Origin: Tengunoibacter tsumagoiensis
GTDB lineage: Bacteria > Chloroflexota > Ktedonobacteria > Ktedonobacterales > Ktedonobacteraceae
DNA length: 64,000 nt
NCBI RefSeq assembly: GCF_003967535.1
Contig: NZ_BIFR01000001.1
Coordinates: 1,983,001-2,047,000 of the forward strand
Direction: 5' to 3'
The translations under genes were made by a program, and so were the position numbers. Each line of letters starts with the position of its first letter. The stretch's first letter is position 1. This document shows positions 1-8,849 of this stretch, piece after piece. The notes below the pieces were generated by a model. That model saw only the letters and a program-made list of their open reading frames with translations. It ran no database searches and was not told the DNA's origin.

Positions 1-893
1 GGAACGTCTTCATCTATTCGTGGGCCGGCGAGAAGATGCCCTGGCTAATGATTCATATGACCATGCCAATGATGGTGTTAGCGGCTATTGCTTTAGAGCC
101 CATTGTGGTCAGAATCGTAGCCTTTTTTACAGGACGCGCGTCTCGTCAAGCTGTGCTGGCCCCTTCTTTTGTCCCTGAAACGCCACCCGTTAGCGCTCGT
201 CGCGAAGGCTGGTGGTCGCTGGGTTGGAGCGTCTTTGGCGCTATCTGCGCCCTCCTGCTCCTGTTACCAACGCTCCAGAATATGTTTCAGGTCAATTATG
301 TCCATTATGCCGATGCCCCCTACGAGATGATGATCTATGTGCAATCGACCAAAGATGTAAATACCGTCATGGCGAAGATTGATGCACTGGATCAGAAGCT
401 CTATGGTGGCAAGCATCTGCTTCCGATTGGCGTGACGGATGATGCAACCTGGCCCTTTGCCTGGTATGTAAGGGATTACACCAACGTCTGTTTTAAGTTT
501 CCCAGCGGGTGTGCATCCAATGCAAATGGGGTTGCAGTCATTATTAGTGGTGGGGATAGCTATCCTGGTACTATACAAAGCTATGGGAAGAGCTATGCAT
601 ATAAAGCCTATCGGATGAGAGCACAGTGGGATCAGGGCTATATGCCGACGCGCTGTGTTCCAGCCCCAAAGCAGACGTGTGAATTGCAGCAGTATACAGG
701 CTCGGGCCCTCTGCTCTGGTTAAGCTATGGGGATAAATATGGCGATACGCCCCCTAAGAATGTCAGCTTTAATCTTCCACTCGCCGTAAACAATGTCTGG
801 CAATGGTGGTGGTATCGCAAACCTTTTGGTAGCGTGGATGGCTATTATGGAATGGGTCTGTTTATCCGCCGCGACCTGAATGCCGCTCCTTAA
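1..893 (+). CDS. Agl23-like membrane protein, 3' end (5' end outside window)
   Basis: The reading frame is open from the first complete codon at base 3, so this is the C-terminal part of a longer gene. The first residues read YSWAGEKMPWLMIH, which I recognise as the conserved block of the flippase activity-associated Agl23 family (TIGR03663), large polytopic glycosyltransferase-like membrane proteins. Two hydrophobic segments follow, one beginning in the MPMMVLAAIA stretch and one at LGAICALLLLL-like sequence near base 220-280. A soluble tail of about 190 residues follows, rich in Tyr and Trp, probably extracytoplasmic. Stop TAA at 891-893, then a strong hairpin terminator. The exact substrate cannot be told. 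An internal ATG at 36 is not a likely start because the conserved motif begins upstream of it. Confidence 0.75.
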   Translation, partial: NVFIYSWAGEKMPWLMIHMTMPMMVLAAIALEPIVVRIVAFFTGRASRQAVLAPSFVPETPPVSARREGWWSLGWSVFGAICALLLLLPTLQNMFQVNYVHYADAPYEMMIYVQSTKDVNTVMAKIDALDQKLYGGKHLLPIGVTDDATWPFAWYVRDYTNVCFKFPSGCASNANGVAVIISGGDSYPGTIQSYGKSYAYKAYRMRAQWDQGYMPTRCVPAPKQTCELQQYTGSGPLLWLSYGDKYGDTPPKNVSFNLPLAVNNVWQWWWYRKPFGSVDGYYGMGLFIRRDLNAAP

Positions 894-910
894 TTGAGCA
901 GTAATGAGGA

Positions 911-948
911 AGAGCCCGTCATTTCATGGTTGTGAAATGACGGGCTCT
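911..948. terminator. Bidirectional hairpin terminator
   Basis: Perfect 16-bp inverted repeat (agagcccgtcatttca at 911-926, its complement at 933-948) with a 6-base loop. It lies between two convergent genes, so it probably ends transcription from both sides. There is no long T tract. Confidence 0.8.
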
Positions 949-990
949 CTGGTATAAAGCAAGAATGTACGAGCATCATAGGAAGTCCTG

Positions 991-1605
991 TTAAGGAAGC
1001 TCAATAGCAGATTTCAGATGGCCTGGGAGCTGGAATTCGGTTGCCAGGCAATCCATATGGAGCTCGTCGTAGATTTTTCCTCCCCAGCGGTGAGCCTCTC
1101 GTCTGCGTCCAATCAGTTTAAAGCCTGCCTTTAAGTAGGCACCTGTAGCTCGGTCGTTGTAGGCGTAGGTCGTAAGGTCAATGTTGTGAAGGCCCAGAAC
1201 TGTAAAGCCATAATCCAGAATCAAGAGGATGGCTTCTGTCCCATACCCTTTGCTCCAGTAGTCCTTCTCTCCAATACCAATACCCATAGTAGCTGTACGG
1301 CCATGAAGATTAATATGGCGTAATTCGACGACACCAAGAGGTTGCAGCGTCGTACGCGCATAAATGCCAAATGTTTCTTCGCGATAGCGCTGCTGCTTTT
1401 TGGTATGTTCTTCATACTCAGCCTGTATTGCTTCCAGAGAGACTGGTCGGAGTGGGTCACCAGAGAACAGTGCAACTTGAAAATCATTCTGCCATTTGTG
1501 GATAAGGGGAATCCATCCACGATGAATAGGGCCAAGCGCAACTTTCTCGCCTACGATATTGAGAATGGGGGCGTCCTGAGTAGGCTGTTGGATAGATGAT
1601 TCCAT
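991..1605 (-). CDS. GNAT family N-acetyltransferase (RimJ/RimL-like)
   Basis: A 204-residue protein with the GNAT fold in the order expected for the RimJ/RimL/SpeG-like branch (Acetyltransf_3). The N-terminal VALGPIHRGWIPLIHKW strand-helix comes first, then a central MGIGIGEKDYWSKGYGTEA acetyl-CoA binding segment (motif A, GKGYGTEA type), and a C-terminal N-x-R-A-x-x-x-Y-x-x-x-GF motif (YNDRATGAYLKAGF). It is expected to transfer acetyl from acetyl-CoA to an amine, which could be a protein N-terminus, polyamine or antibiotic; the substrate cannot be read from sequence. ATG at 1605 with a weak GAG-type ribosome site about 10 bases upstream. It stands alone, convergent with the preceding gene and about 500 bases from the next one. 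Confidence 0.85.
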   Translation of the reverse strand: MESSIQQPTQDAPILNIVGEKVALGPIHRGWIPLIHKWQNDFQVALFSGDPLRPVSLEAIQAEYEEHTKKQQRYREETFGIYARTTLQPLGVVELRHINLHGRTATMGIGIGEKDYWSKGYGTEAILLILDYGFTVLGLHNIDLTTYAYNDRATGAYLKAGFKLIGRRREAHRWGGKIYDELHMDCLATEFQLPGHLKSAIELP

Positions 1606-2106
1606 CTGAAGTATCTCATCATTTCTATGGAAGACGAACCTCTTCCAGCGTTCAAATTACGTATAAAGAGTGAAAAGATGAAACTGTCTTTATTCTTATT
1701 TTTAAATCTGGAGACACAGCAGTTAGAGTAACATATTTTTTTTCAGAAGGCAAGCAGTAATGGATACGTCCAGGGCGTTTCAGTTCTTGCAGAAGAGGCC
1801 ATGAGCCAGGAAGAGGGAGTGAGGCGAGTGGGTAAGCTCAGCGGACGCGACTGCGGTCTGGTCCGTGTCTGGGGGACAATGAATTGAGAAGGGGTCAGGG
1901 ATCAATTCATTGTGGCTGATGACAGGGGCCAGACCGCAGTCGCGCCCGAGAAATGGCCTGATGCAGTCTGTTCCTCTTCTTCAAGCTCTTCCCGATGCGA
2001 GAACCTCGTTGGTCGCCAGAGGACCAACCCAGAACGGAAATACCTTCTTCAGCAACCATTCTCATGATGATTGCTGAAGGTGGAAATTCCAGGCCTGGCA
2101 GGATCT
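1606..2106. other. 500-base intergenic region with several hairpins
   Basis: No convincing gene. It contains a nested inverted repeat at 1847-1943 (listed separately) and two smaller hairpins. One has gttggtc arms at 2008-2014 and 2022-2028. The other has cttcagcaa arms at 2047-2055 and 2071-2079. The last two lie just past the stop of the minus-strand ABC ATPase (2107) and may end its transcript. Confidence 0.5.
1847..1943. repeat. Nested long inverted repeat
   Basis: Outer arms gcgactgcggtctgg (1847-1861) and its exact complement (1929-1943) enclose inner arms acaatgaattga (1876-1887) and its exact complement (1902-1913). Both pairs are perfect, which could form a two-storey stem. Not associated with a recognisable gene; possibly a small palindromic mobile element or a structured RNA. 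Confidence 0.7.
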
Positions 2107-3234
2107 CTAGGTGAAGAGACGATTGAGCGATTTGCCAGTGGTGGGATCAAACAGTTGGAGGTGAGCAGTCTCTATCGCCACCCGGATATTTTTGCCAGGA
2201 GTGGGTAAAGGATCTCCTCCTTGCTGATACGTTGCAGTAACGACCGTATCCTTACCGAGCGTAAGGGTCAGATTAACTTCAGCATAGAGCGATTCAACCG
2301 AGCGTACCGTTGCTGGTAGGATGAGAGAAGGAACCTTCTCTAATTGTGGGAAGAGCCATTCAGGAATGATAGACGTTGGTCTGATTCCCAGAATTAAAGT
2401 ATCATAGACTGTTTGCTTCAGCACGCGCCTCCAATAGCGTGGAAGAGGAAGTACGATGCCATTGTGTTCGGCAACCAGTTGACCATCGATCTGTGAAAGT
2501 TGTGCTCGGAGCAGATTGGTGGGAGGTGTGCCGATGAACTGAGCCACAAACGTATTTGCAGGAGCCTGTAAGAGCTCTTCAGCTGTTCCAATCTGCTGGA
2601 GACGGCGCTGTGCGACAACTGCGATTCGATCAGCCATCGTAAAAGCCTCGTTCTGATCGTGGGTGACAAAGATGCTGGGTCGCTGTTTCGCACGATGCAC
2701 ATTGAGCACCTCATGTCTGAGCTGGGTGCGCAGGCGAACATCTAAATTTGAGAAAGGCTCATCATAGAGATAGATATCGGCATCTCGTACAAGCACCTTG
2801 GCAAGAGCAACCCGCTGTTGTTCGCCACCAGAGAGAGTCGTGGCAGGCTGTCGGATCAGGGATGTAATGCCCAGTTTGTCCGTGGCAGTCTGGATACGCT
2901 GCTTAATTTCGGAGCGCGTCAGACCTTTCTTTTGCAGACCATAGGCAATATTGTCATAAACATTCATATGAGGGTAGAGGCCATGATCTTGAAAGACCAT
3001 CCCTACATTCCGTTGTTGGGGCGTCAGAGTCGTAATATCGCGCTTTTTGAGAAAGATGCGGCCCTTATCTGGACTCTCAATGCCGCAGATCATACGCAAC
3101 AACGTACTCTTTCCGCCTCCCGAAGGGCCCAGAATAACAAGAAATTCACCATCCCGAACATAAAAACTGATACCATCGATAATGAGTTCAGAACCAAATT
3201 GTTTAACCAACCCTTGTATTTCAAGTTCATCCAT
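2107..3234 (-). CDS. Orphan sugar-type ABC transporter ATP-binding protein (MalK/UgpC/MsiK-like)
   Basis: A 375-residue ATPase of the CUT1/MalK type. Walker A GPSGGGKST at residues 36-44, Q-loop in MVFQDHGLYPH, signature LSGGEQQRVALAK, Walker B with D-loop YLYDEPFSNLD, switch His in FVTHDQNEAF. After residue about 240 comes a C-terminal TOBE/OB-like regulatory domain, as in MalK. It would power uptake of a sugar or related solute. There is no permease or binding protein gene nearby. In Actinobacteria one such orphan ATPase (MsiK) serves several sugar transporters, and a similar shared role is my inference here. ATG at 3234 with AAAGGA about a dozen bases upstream. Confidence 0.88.
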   Translation of the reverse strand: MDELEIQGLVKQFGSELIIDGISFYVRDGEFLVILGPSGGGKSTLLRMICGIESPDKGRIFLKKRDITTLTPQQRNVGMVFQDHGLYPHMNVYDNIAYGLQKKGLTRSEIKQRIQTATDKLGITSLIRQPATTLSGGEQQRVALAKVLVRDADIYLYDEPFSNLDVRLRTQLRHEVLNVHRAKQRPSIFVTHDQNEAFTMADRIAVVAQRRLQQIGTAEELLQAPANTFVAQFIGTPPTNLLRAQLSQIDGQLVAEHNGIVLPLPRYWRRVLKQTVYDTLILGIRPTSIIPEWLFPQLEKVPSLILPATVRSVESLYAEVNLTLTLGKDTVVTATYQQGGDPLPTPGKNIRVAIETAHLQLFDPTTGKSLNRLFT

Positions 3235-3693
3235 AACAAATAGTATCCTTTTTGTATGATTATAGAGTATGCATGATAAGAAGGTTTACACCAGAATACG
3301 TTTAGGAGAATGGCCATAAAAAATGAGTCCCGGGTGCATCCATGCTGGGGCTATCTTGTACTGTTTATGCCATCTGGTCTGTCAGGCGGAGGTTATTGCA
3401 TTGGTTCAACTGCTAGCGGGAGCCGGGCTGCTACTGCCGCAGAGAAGGCATCGTCTCTATGCCAATGATGGTCAACTTTGAGCAAAAAAGAAGTAGCCAT
3501 TCTTCTTTTTTTTGTGCTAGTCCACCTATTCTGAGGATACTCAACAGCAAAACATTTGTCAAGCGTTTTTCACCCATTTTTAGAGAGTATATCTTTTTTG
3601 ATAGGTGTAACACGTGTTATTGTTTAATATAATCTCTCTTGTAGTACATTGACCCCCCTGTTGGTCATGAGGAGAGACAGGGGGGCCACTGTT
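3235..3693. other. Intergenic region with hairpins and a 12-bp palindrome
   Basis: No supported gene. It holds an A/T hairpin (aaaaaagaag at 3484-3493 paired with 3502-3511) and a perfect palindrome taacacgtgtta at 3608-3619 that could be an operator for a dimeric regulator. A C/G hairpin at 3653-3687 (ccccctgt arms) lies just beyond the stop of the minus-strand aminotransferase and may terminate it. Confidence 0.45.
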
Positions 3694-4809
3694 TTACTCG
3701 TTGATAATGCCAGCCAGACGCTTAACGCCTTCTTGAATCTGGGCTGGAGTGAGAGCACAGAAAGGAAGGCGAATAAAGCGTTCGCCAGTACGATCTTCTA
3801 CACTTCCATCCAGCGGATCAGCAAAGAAATCCCGGCCATCCGTCAGAACAAGGCCATGTTCCTTAGCCCGGTTTAGCAGATTGCTCACTCTGCTTTGTTC
3901 GGGGAGCGTAATACTCACAAAGAACCCACCCTCAGGCTCTGCAAAAGGAATAGAGGGGAGATGCAGTTTTAAAGCCGTAATGATCGCTTGCAAGCGTGGA
4001 GCATATAACTGTTTTAAGCTCTCAAGATTGGAATCGAAATAGCCCCGTTTATGGAATTCTACTACCGTAGCCTGTGTGGGAAGGACCGGAGCCAGGATCG
4101 TCTCTTCTGCCAGCTTCGTTAACTTTTTGACCAGATCGAGTGGCCCGACCAGATATCCCACGCGCAGAGCCGGACTGATCAATTTGCTATACGAGCTAAC
4201 CGTAATAACCCTCTCTGCATTGAGATCGCGCAAAAGAGGAAGCGATTTTCCTGTATAGCGAAGAGTGCGATAGGGGACATCCTCAATCAGCCAGAAGCCA
4301 TAGCGCTGTGCCAGATCTACAAGAGCCTGTCTTTTCGCAGCAGAGGTTGTGACACCAGCAGGGTTCTGGAAATCAGGGATGATATAGAGAAAGACAGGTC
4401 TCTGTTTCGCAATAGCCTGTTCGAGTGCAGCCAGATCAATGCCATCACCCTTCAAAGGTATGCCCAGCACCTTCGCACCCCTGCGGCGGAACGTCTTAAT
4501 GGCCCGATCATAGCTGGGCTGCTCAACAAAGACCACATCTCCATTTTTTACAAGCAGCCCCGCCAGAAGATCTTGCAGGTGCAAAGAACCATTCCCTACC
4601 AGAACTTGATCGGCTGCTACATTGTATTGTTCAGCGATCAGACGGCGCAGAGGAAGGTAGCCTCCATTATGGCCGTATTGTAGGACTACTTTGGCATCAG
4701 GACCCTCCAGCACAGCCTGGAAGCATTCGCTGAGCAATCTGCCTGGTAATGCTTCAGCGGCAGGGACGCCTCGTGTAAAAAGAATCTGTTCGCTACTAAC
4801 CTGTTGCAT
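3694..4809 (-). CDS. PLP-dependent aminotransferase, class I/II (fold type I)
   Basis: A 371-residue aminotransferase of the group related to 2-aminoadipate transaminase (LysN) and the catalytic half of MocR/GntR regulators, but without a DNA-binding domain. Visible PLP-site residues are the NP pair at 149-150 (FQNPAGVT), Asp177 and Tyr180 in EDVPYR, Lys209 in SSYSKLISPALRVGY for the Schiff base, and an Arg in the C-terminal ERFIRLPF strand for the substrate carboxylate. It would move an amino group between an amino acid and a 2-oxo acid; the exact amino acid is not determinable. It is last in a minus-strand run behind the oxidoreductase (46-base gap) and the MFS transporter, so an amino-acid or amine utilisation or export role is possible. 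Confidence 0.85.
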   Translation of the reverse strand: MQQVSSEQILFTRGVPAAEALPGRLLSECFQAVLEGPDAKVVLQYGHNGGYLPLRRLIAEQYNVAADQVLVGNGSLHLQDLLAGLLVKNGDVVFVEQPSYDRAIKTFRRRGAKVLGIPLKGDGIDLAALEQAIAKQRPVFLYIIPDFQNPAGVTTSAAKRQALVDLAQRYGFWLIEDVPYRTLRYTGKSLPLLRDLNAERVITVSSYSKLISPALRVGYLVGPLDLVKKLTKLAEETILAPVLPTQATVVEFHKRGYFDSNLESLKQLYAPRLQAIITALKLHLPSIPFAEPEGGFFVSITLPEQSRVSNLLNRAKEHGLVLTDGRDFFADPLDGSVEDRTGERFIRLPFCALTPAQIQEGVKRLAGIINE

Positions 4810-4855
4810 AAAGATGTACTCCTTATAGATATCTGTCTGGTATTAGAAGACATAG

Positions 4856-5800
4856 CTAAGCATGAGTGAGAACGACCTTACCCTGTACTGTGCCTGCCTC
4901 TAGTAAGCGATGAGCCTCGGCGGCTTGAGTGATTGGGAGGCGCTGTCCAATCAGAGGCGTCACTTTTTTGTCTGCAACCAGTGCAAGCATGTGTTCCTCA
5001 TTGGTTACAGAAGTGCGGAGCTGTCCACCACCAACGACCGTGACTCGTTTGAGTCGCCAGGCCTGAGTATCGATGGTAGCCTCCTGCCCTCCAAGGTTGC
5101 CAATCAGAATGATGCGTGCCTCCAATGCGCAGGCCTGAAGGCTTTCTTGTAGAGTAGAGCTTACCAGTTCAATGACAAGATTGACGCCGCCTGCTTCAGA
5201 GAGGATCTGACCCACCTTCTGTTGACGAGGATTGATAACCAGATCAGCTCCAAGCTTTGTAAGTTCAGCAGCGCGTTCGGCTGAACTGGCAGTCGTAGCG
5301 ACCCAGGCTCCGGCCTGTTTTGCAAGCTGGATCGCAATCGAACCCACTCCACTGGAGCCCGCCCAGATCAGCACCCGTTCGCCAGGCTGGAGGTGACCCA
5401 GATCAAAAAGACTTCCCCATGCGGTAGAGCCTGCCAGTCCTACTGCGACGGCCTCTTCAAAGGAGACTTCAGCGGGGATACGAGCGAGTGCGCTTGTGGG
5501 AACGGCAATCTTGCTGGCGTAGCCACCACCACTGACACTCTGAGCTCGTGTTGTCAGCACACGTTGCCCGGCCTGAAAGCCATGGCCGGTCTGAATAATA
5601 GTGCCAGCCGCTTCCAGCCCAGGAGTAAAGGGAAGGTGAGGGACTGGTCGTTTTCCTGCCCGCTGAAAGAGATCCAGGCGATTCACCGTGGTAGCTTTTA
5701 CCTCTATCAGAACCTCCTCAGGGCCTGGCGTGGGATCGGGCACCTCGTGCATCTGGAGCACATTGGGTTCGCCATACTGTGAAAATTGGACAGCTTTCAT
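4856..5800 (-). CDS. Zinc-independent quinone oxidoreductase-like dehydrogenase (MDR family)
   Basis: A 314-residue medium-chain dehydrogenase/reductase. The N-terminal GroES-like domain carries the FSQYGEPNVLQ opening and the VNRLDLFQRAG block typical of quinone oxidoreductases. A Rossmann domain follows, with AGSSGVGSIAIQLAK as the NADPH loop and a C-terminal AAEAHRLLEAGTVQGKVVL segment. The cysteine-rich structural zinc loop and the catalytic zinc Cys/His pair of alcohol dehydrogenases are absent, so it should be an NADPH-dependent reductase acting on quinones or unsaturated carbonyls. Starts at ATG 5800, 36 bases after the MFS gene, and is probably co-transcribed with it and the aminotransferase. 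Confidence 0.85.
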   Translation of the reverse strand: MKAVQFSQYGEPNVLQMHEVPDPTPGPEEVLIEVKATTVNRLDLFQRAGKRPVPHLPFTPGLEAAGTIIQTGHGFQAGQRVLTTRAQSVSGGGYASKIAVPTSALARIPAEVSFEEAVAVGLAGSTAWGSLFDLGHLQPGERVLIWAGSSGVGSIAIQLAKQAGAWVATTASSAERAAELTKLGADLVINPRQQKVGQILSEAGGVNLVIELVSSTLQESLQACALEARIILIGNLGGQEATIDTQAWRLKRVTVVGGGQLRTSVTNEEHMLALVADKKVTPLIGQRLPITQAAEAHRLLEAGTVQGKVVLTHA

Positions 5801-5836
5801 GAAAATCCTTCCTCTGTATTTTCCTTGTGTTGGATA

Positions 5837-7087
5837 CTATGAGATAAGGGTGTGGGTAGCTTCCGGTTCTTGTATTGTATGCCCTACAACGTTTGATTGC
5901 AATGTTTGCTCACGTTGAGCAATGAAAACCGGTAATAACGTTACTAGTAATGTGGCGGCAGGAAAAATCATCGCCCATGTCACACCAACATTGGTAATTA
6001 ATGTGCCAATCAGAATGGGAAAGACCAGCCCTGAGGCTCGTGCACTAAAGAGCATCGAGCTTGAAGCTGTACTCAGCGCATGCGTAAAGCGGCGCAATGC
6101 AGTCGCCATAATAATGGGGTAGATGGGGCCAAGAAAGATCCCCGTCAAAAGAGTCGTTATAAAGCCCAGCCAGAGCGAGCGCATCGAGAAGGCGAGCCCC
6201 AGACCACTGGCTCCAGCTCCAAGCAGCATCAGCACCAGTAGTTTTTGTTCAGTTACCCACATCTTTCTCATCAACTGGGTACTTAGTAAACGTCCAAGTG
6301 TAAGTCCTAACCAGAGAAGAGAGGCCGCAGGGGCTGCGACCGCCATCTGAACGTGTGCGCTCTGACTCAACACTGTGACGATCCAGTTGCCAAAGCCTCC
6401 CTCTGCGCCAGCATACAGGAAGACCTGGACAACCAGCAGCCAGAAGGCAAGCTGCCCAAATAGGTGGGGCTTTCTGGTGTTTTTTACAGCCTGTACCTCA
6501 GCTGTTGATTGCGAGGATCGGATCGGAACAGGTTGGACGGCTACTAGCAGGGCGGCTCCAAGCGTTAAAACAGAGGCCAGAGCATAAGCCCAACTTACAT
6601 CGTGAAGGAGCGCAAAGCTGAGCGTAATCAGCAGTGGTCCGAGTAGTGCTCCAACGCCAAACGAGCTATGCAGGAGATTTAATTCGCGCCCCAGCGTTCG
6701 TGGAAAGAGGCGCGACATCAAAACGTTCAGGGATAGATCGGAAAACGCAAATGTAATACCGAAGAAAAATTCAGCAAATAGTAAGATCCAATAGGAACGT
6801 GTCCAGAAGATACCCTGTAGGATAAAAGCTCCCATGGTAAGCGCGAACATCAGAAGATATTTGGGTGGAATTTTTCTGCTCAATTGTCCAGCGAGAAAGA
6901 CACCGCAGGCCATACCGATTGAACTGCTTGTGATCACAAAAGAGATCATTTCCAGTGTTGCATGTGTATGATCAGCGAGTAAGAGCAGGGTTGTTCCAGG
7001 CAGGAGTGCCATAATGCCAGTAATACCATAAGCGATACAGAGGACGGCCAGAATAATCTTGTTCTGTATCGAGTGCGTATGTTGCAT
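5837..7087 (-). CDS. Major facilitator superfamily transporter
   Basis: A 416-residue polytopic membrane protein with about 12 hydrophobic segments, in two halves joined by a basic loop (near SSQSTAEVQAVKNTRKP). The first helix and its following loop (GITGIMALLPGTTLLLLAD, then GVFLAGQLSRKIPPK) match the pattern of MFS sugar or drug transporters, including a motif-A-like G-x-L-x-x-K segment. The family is close to FucP/YbjJ-like members in appearance, but I cannot name a substrate. First gene of a minus-strand run with the oxidoreductase and aminotransferase downstream; start ATG 7087 with GGA about 10 bases upstream. Confidence 0.82.
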   Translation of the reverse strand: MQHTHSIQNKIILAVLCIAYGITGIMALLPGTTLLLLADHTHATLEMISFVITSSSIGMACGVFLAGQLSRKIPPKYLLMFALTMGAFILQGIFWTRSYWILLFAEFFFGITFAFSDLSLNVLMSRLFPRTLGRELNLLHSSFGVGALLGPLLITLSFALLHDVSWAYALASVLTLGAALLVAVQPVPIRSSQSTAEVQAVKNTRKPHLFGQLAFWLLVVQVFLYAGAEGGFGNWIVTVLSQSAHVQMAVAAPAASLLWLGLTLGRLLSTQLMRKMWVTEQKLLVLMLLGAGASGLGLAFSMRSLWLGFITTLLTGIFLGPIYPIIMATALRRFTHALSTASSSMLFSARASGLVFPILIGTLITNVGVTWAMIFPAATLLVTLLPVFIAQREQTLQSNVVGHTIQEPEATHTLIS

Positions 7088-7205
7088 GGTCGAGAGATCC
7101 TTTATAAATATACTTTTTAGAGCTTTAGCAATGATCTTAGCGAAAATGAAGCGAAAACTACGTTTTTTTATGATTTCAGACTATTTTCAGAGTATAAAGA
7201 AAGCG

Positions 7206-7847
7206 TTAGTTCTCCCAGGTCTTTTGAATCCAGGCAATGAACTCATCCACACTATGAAATGTTTGAACCGGTGTGGGTAGGAGATGAATAGTCGAGGTCG
7301 CTGCCCAGTCAGCGGCCAATGGAAGGACTCCTGCGCTTGCAGCCTGTTGCATATCCGTATCAGTATCACCAAGATAAGCGGACTCTGAGGGCTCTATCTG
7401 CCAGGTAGTAAGGATACGGCGGATTGCTTCGGCTTTCACAATAGCAGTCTCACTTCCGGCTTCAACGAGCGAAAAATACTGTGTGAGACCAAGATATTGC
7501 AGGGTATAGGTAGCTGTATAGGAACCTTTTCCCGTCACCAGAGCCATTTTGACCCCTCGCTCTTGCAAGAGTGAGAGAGCCTGTAGGATGCCGGGAAACG
7601 TTTCTGCACAGTCGGCATGTTGTTCCATATAGCGCTGATGATAATAGTCGAGAGCACTCTCCCACTGAGCAGGCAGAAGACGCTGAAAGATCCCCCCCTC
7701 AGTCAGCCCAAAGTGTGCAGTAATCTCCTGCTCGCTATAAGGGCGTCCAGCATACCGTTCGAGTGTCTGTTGATAGACCTTAATACAGAGAGGAAGAGTA
7801 TTGGCTAACGTTCCATCAAGATCAAAAATAATACTTTTAAGGCTCAT
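7206..7847 (-). CDS. HAD-superfamily hydrolase (phosphoglycolate phosphatase-like)
   Basis: Subfamily I HAD phosphatase of 213 residues. Motif I FDLDGTL with the nucleophile Asp9 and acid Asp11, a helical cap domain at about residues 18-85, motif II with Thr in ALVTGKGS, the conserved Lys in ETAIVKAEA, and motif IV GDTDTDM with the Mg-binding acidic residues. The likely reaction is dephosphorylation of a small phosphorylated metabolite such as 2-phosphoglycolate, PPi or a sugar phosphate. I place the start at the ATG at 7847 because GGAG sits six to seven bases upstream and motif I is then at the usual position; an in-frame ATG further upstream (7904) would add 19 non-conserved residues. Confidence 0.85.
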   Translation of the reverse strand: MSLKSIIFDLDGTLANTLPLCIKVYQQTLERYAGRPYSEQEITAHFGLTEGGIFQRLLPAQWESALDYYHQRYMEQHADCAETFPGILQALSLLQERGVKMALVTGKGSYTATYTLQYLGLTQYFSLVEAGSETAIVKAEAIRRILTTWQIEPSESAYLGDTDTDMQQAASAGVLPLAADWAATSTIHLLPTPVQTFHSVDEFIAWIQKTWEN

Positions 7848-8072
7848 TGGTGCTCCAATAGGTGGGTTAAAGACAGAGAAAGAACTCAACATTTTCCCTA
7901 TCATACCATATGCAGAGAAGGATGAATGGAAGCGAATGAGGTCAAAATTGCTTGCAATTAGAACAAAAATTCGATATAATGAACGGGTGAGAAAAAGAAT
8001 GAGTCTGTAGCGAAGTTGTGTTGTTGAAAGATCATCGAAGGTTGAAATACCCTCTAGCTAGTAGGTGCGCTT

Positions 8073-8522
8073 ATGAAACTCATTTCCCAACATTCCATCA
8101 TCTCCATCCTTGTTTCAGACCAGGAGCGAGCCTTGCGTTTTTATCTTGAGCAGCTAGGCTTAGAGATTCGCACTGATCAGTCATTTGCACCTGGATTGCG
8201 GTTAGTGACCGTCGCCCCTCCCGGGCAGAGCAGACCGGAGATCGCCTTAGGTTGTTCGGATCAGACATTCTATCCGGTTGAGCACAAAAGCAAAGTACAG
8301 GAGCAGCATGCACAGATGCTGAGTTCAATCTTCATCACCACTCATTGTTGGCAGGATTATAAGCAGCTCCTTGAGCGTGGCATCACGTTTCTCCAGTCTC
8401 CAAGGCAACAACGGTATGGAGTCGAGGCCATCTTCTGTGATCCAGACGGCAATACCTTTACATTATTAGAGGTGGCCCCAGGCGTCCAGTTTGCTCCACT
8501 GTATTTTGGATCGGCGGCCTGA
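8073..8522 (+). CDS. VOC family protein (glyoxalase/bleomycin-resistance fold)
   Basis: A 149-residue protein with one vicinal oxygen chelate unit: a HSIISILVSDQERALRFY opening with the SxxDxxxAxxFY pattern, a central HHC-type metal-edge strand, and the closing EAIFCDPDGNTFTLLE motif with the DPDGN and terminal Glu. Such proteins use a divalent metal to act on small electrophiles or bind antibiotics; the reaction cannot be predicted. ATG at 8073. No operon partner: the neighbours are a divergent HAD gene and a GtrA gene more than 300 bases away. Confidence 0.85.
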   Translation: MKLISQHSIISILVSDQERALRFYLEQLGLEIRTDQSFAPGLRLVTVAPPGQSRPEIALGCSDQTFYPVEHKSKVQEQHAQMLSSIFITTHCWQDYKQLLERGITFLQSPRQQRYGVEAIFCDPDGNTFTLLEVAPGVQFAPLYFGSAA

Positions 8523-8849
8523 CCCTGTCTCTCCAGCCTGTTTCCACTGAGCATCTTCCTTTTCTGGTGAACGTCTCTCCCTGATGAGGTTATTACGCAG
8601 AATATGCCAGTCATCTTGTTGTCAGGCAGTACTTTTTTGCTGCAATTAGCATTAAGGGCGGCAAAGCAGATACAATAGAGTCAATGAGAAGCACAGAAAT
8701 GCAAGAAGTACTGCAATACTGTTCAGATAGGTAGTACTCTTCTCCTCTATCAGCAATGTTTGTTACATTGCGAGATCATAGATCGTCTGGCATGTATAGG
8801 TGGCTGGTATAGAATAAATAAAACAACATTATGGAGAATCGAAAACATT
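8523..8849. other. Intergenic region, nothing recognised
   Basis: About 325 bases between the VOC and GtrA genes. I see no RNA gene, repeat or strong terminator here. The GtrA promoter presumably lies in the AT-richer second half. Confidence 0.4.

Noticed and set aside
3380..3480. Possible fragment reading DAFSAAVAARLPLAVEPMQ on the minus strand
   Set aside because: Coding-like in composition but too short and without a match I recognise; could be chance.
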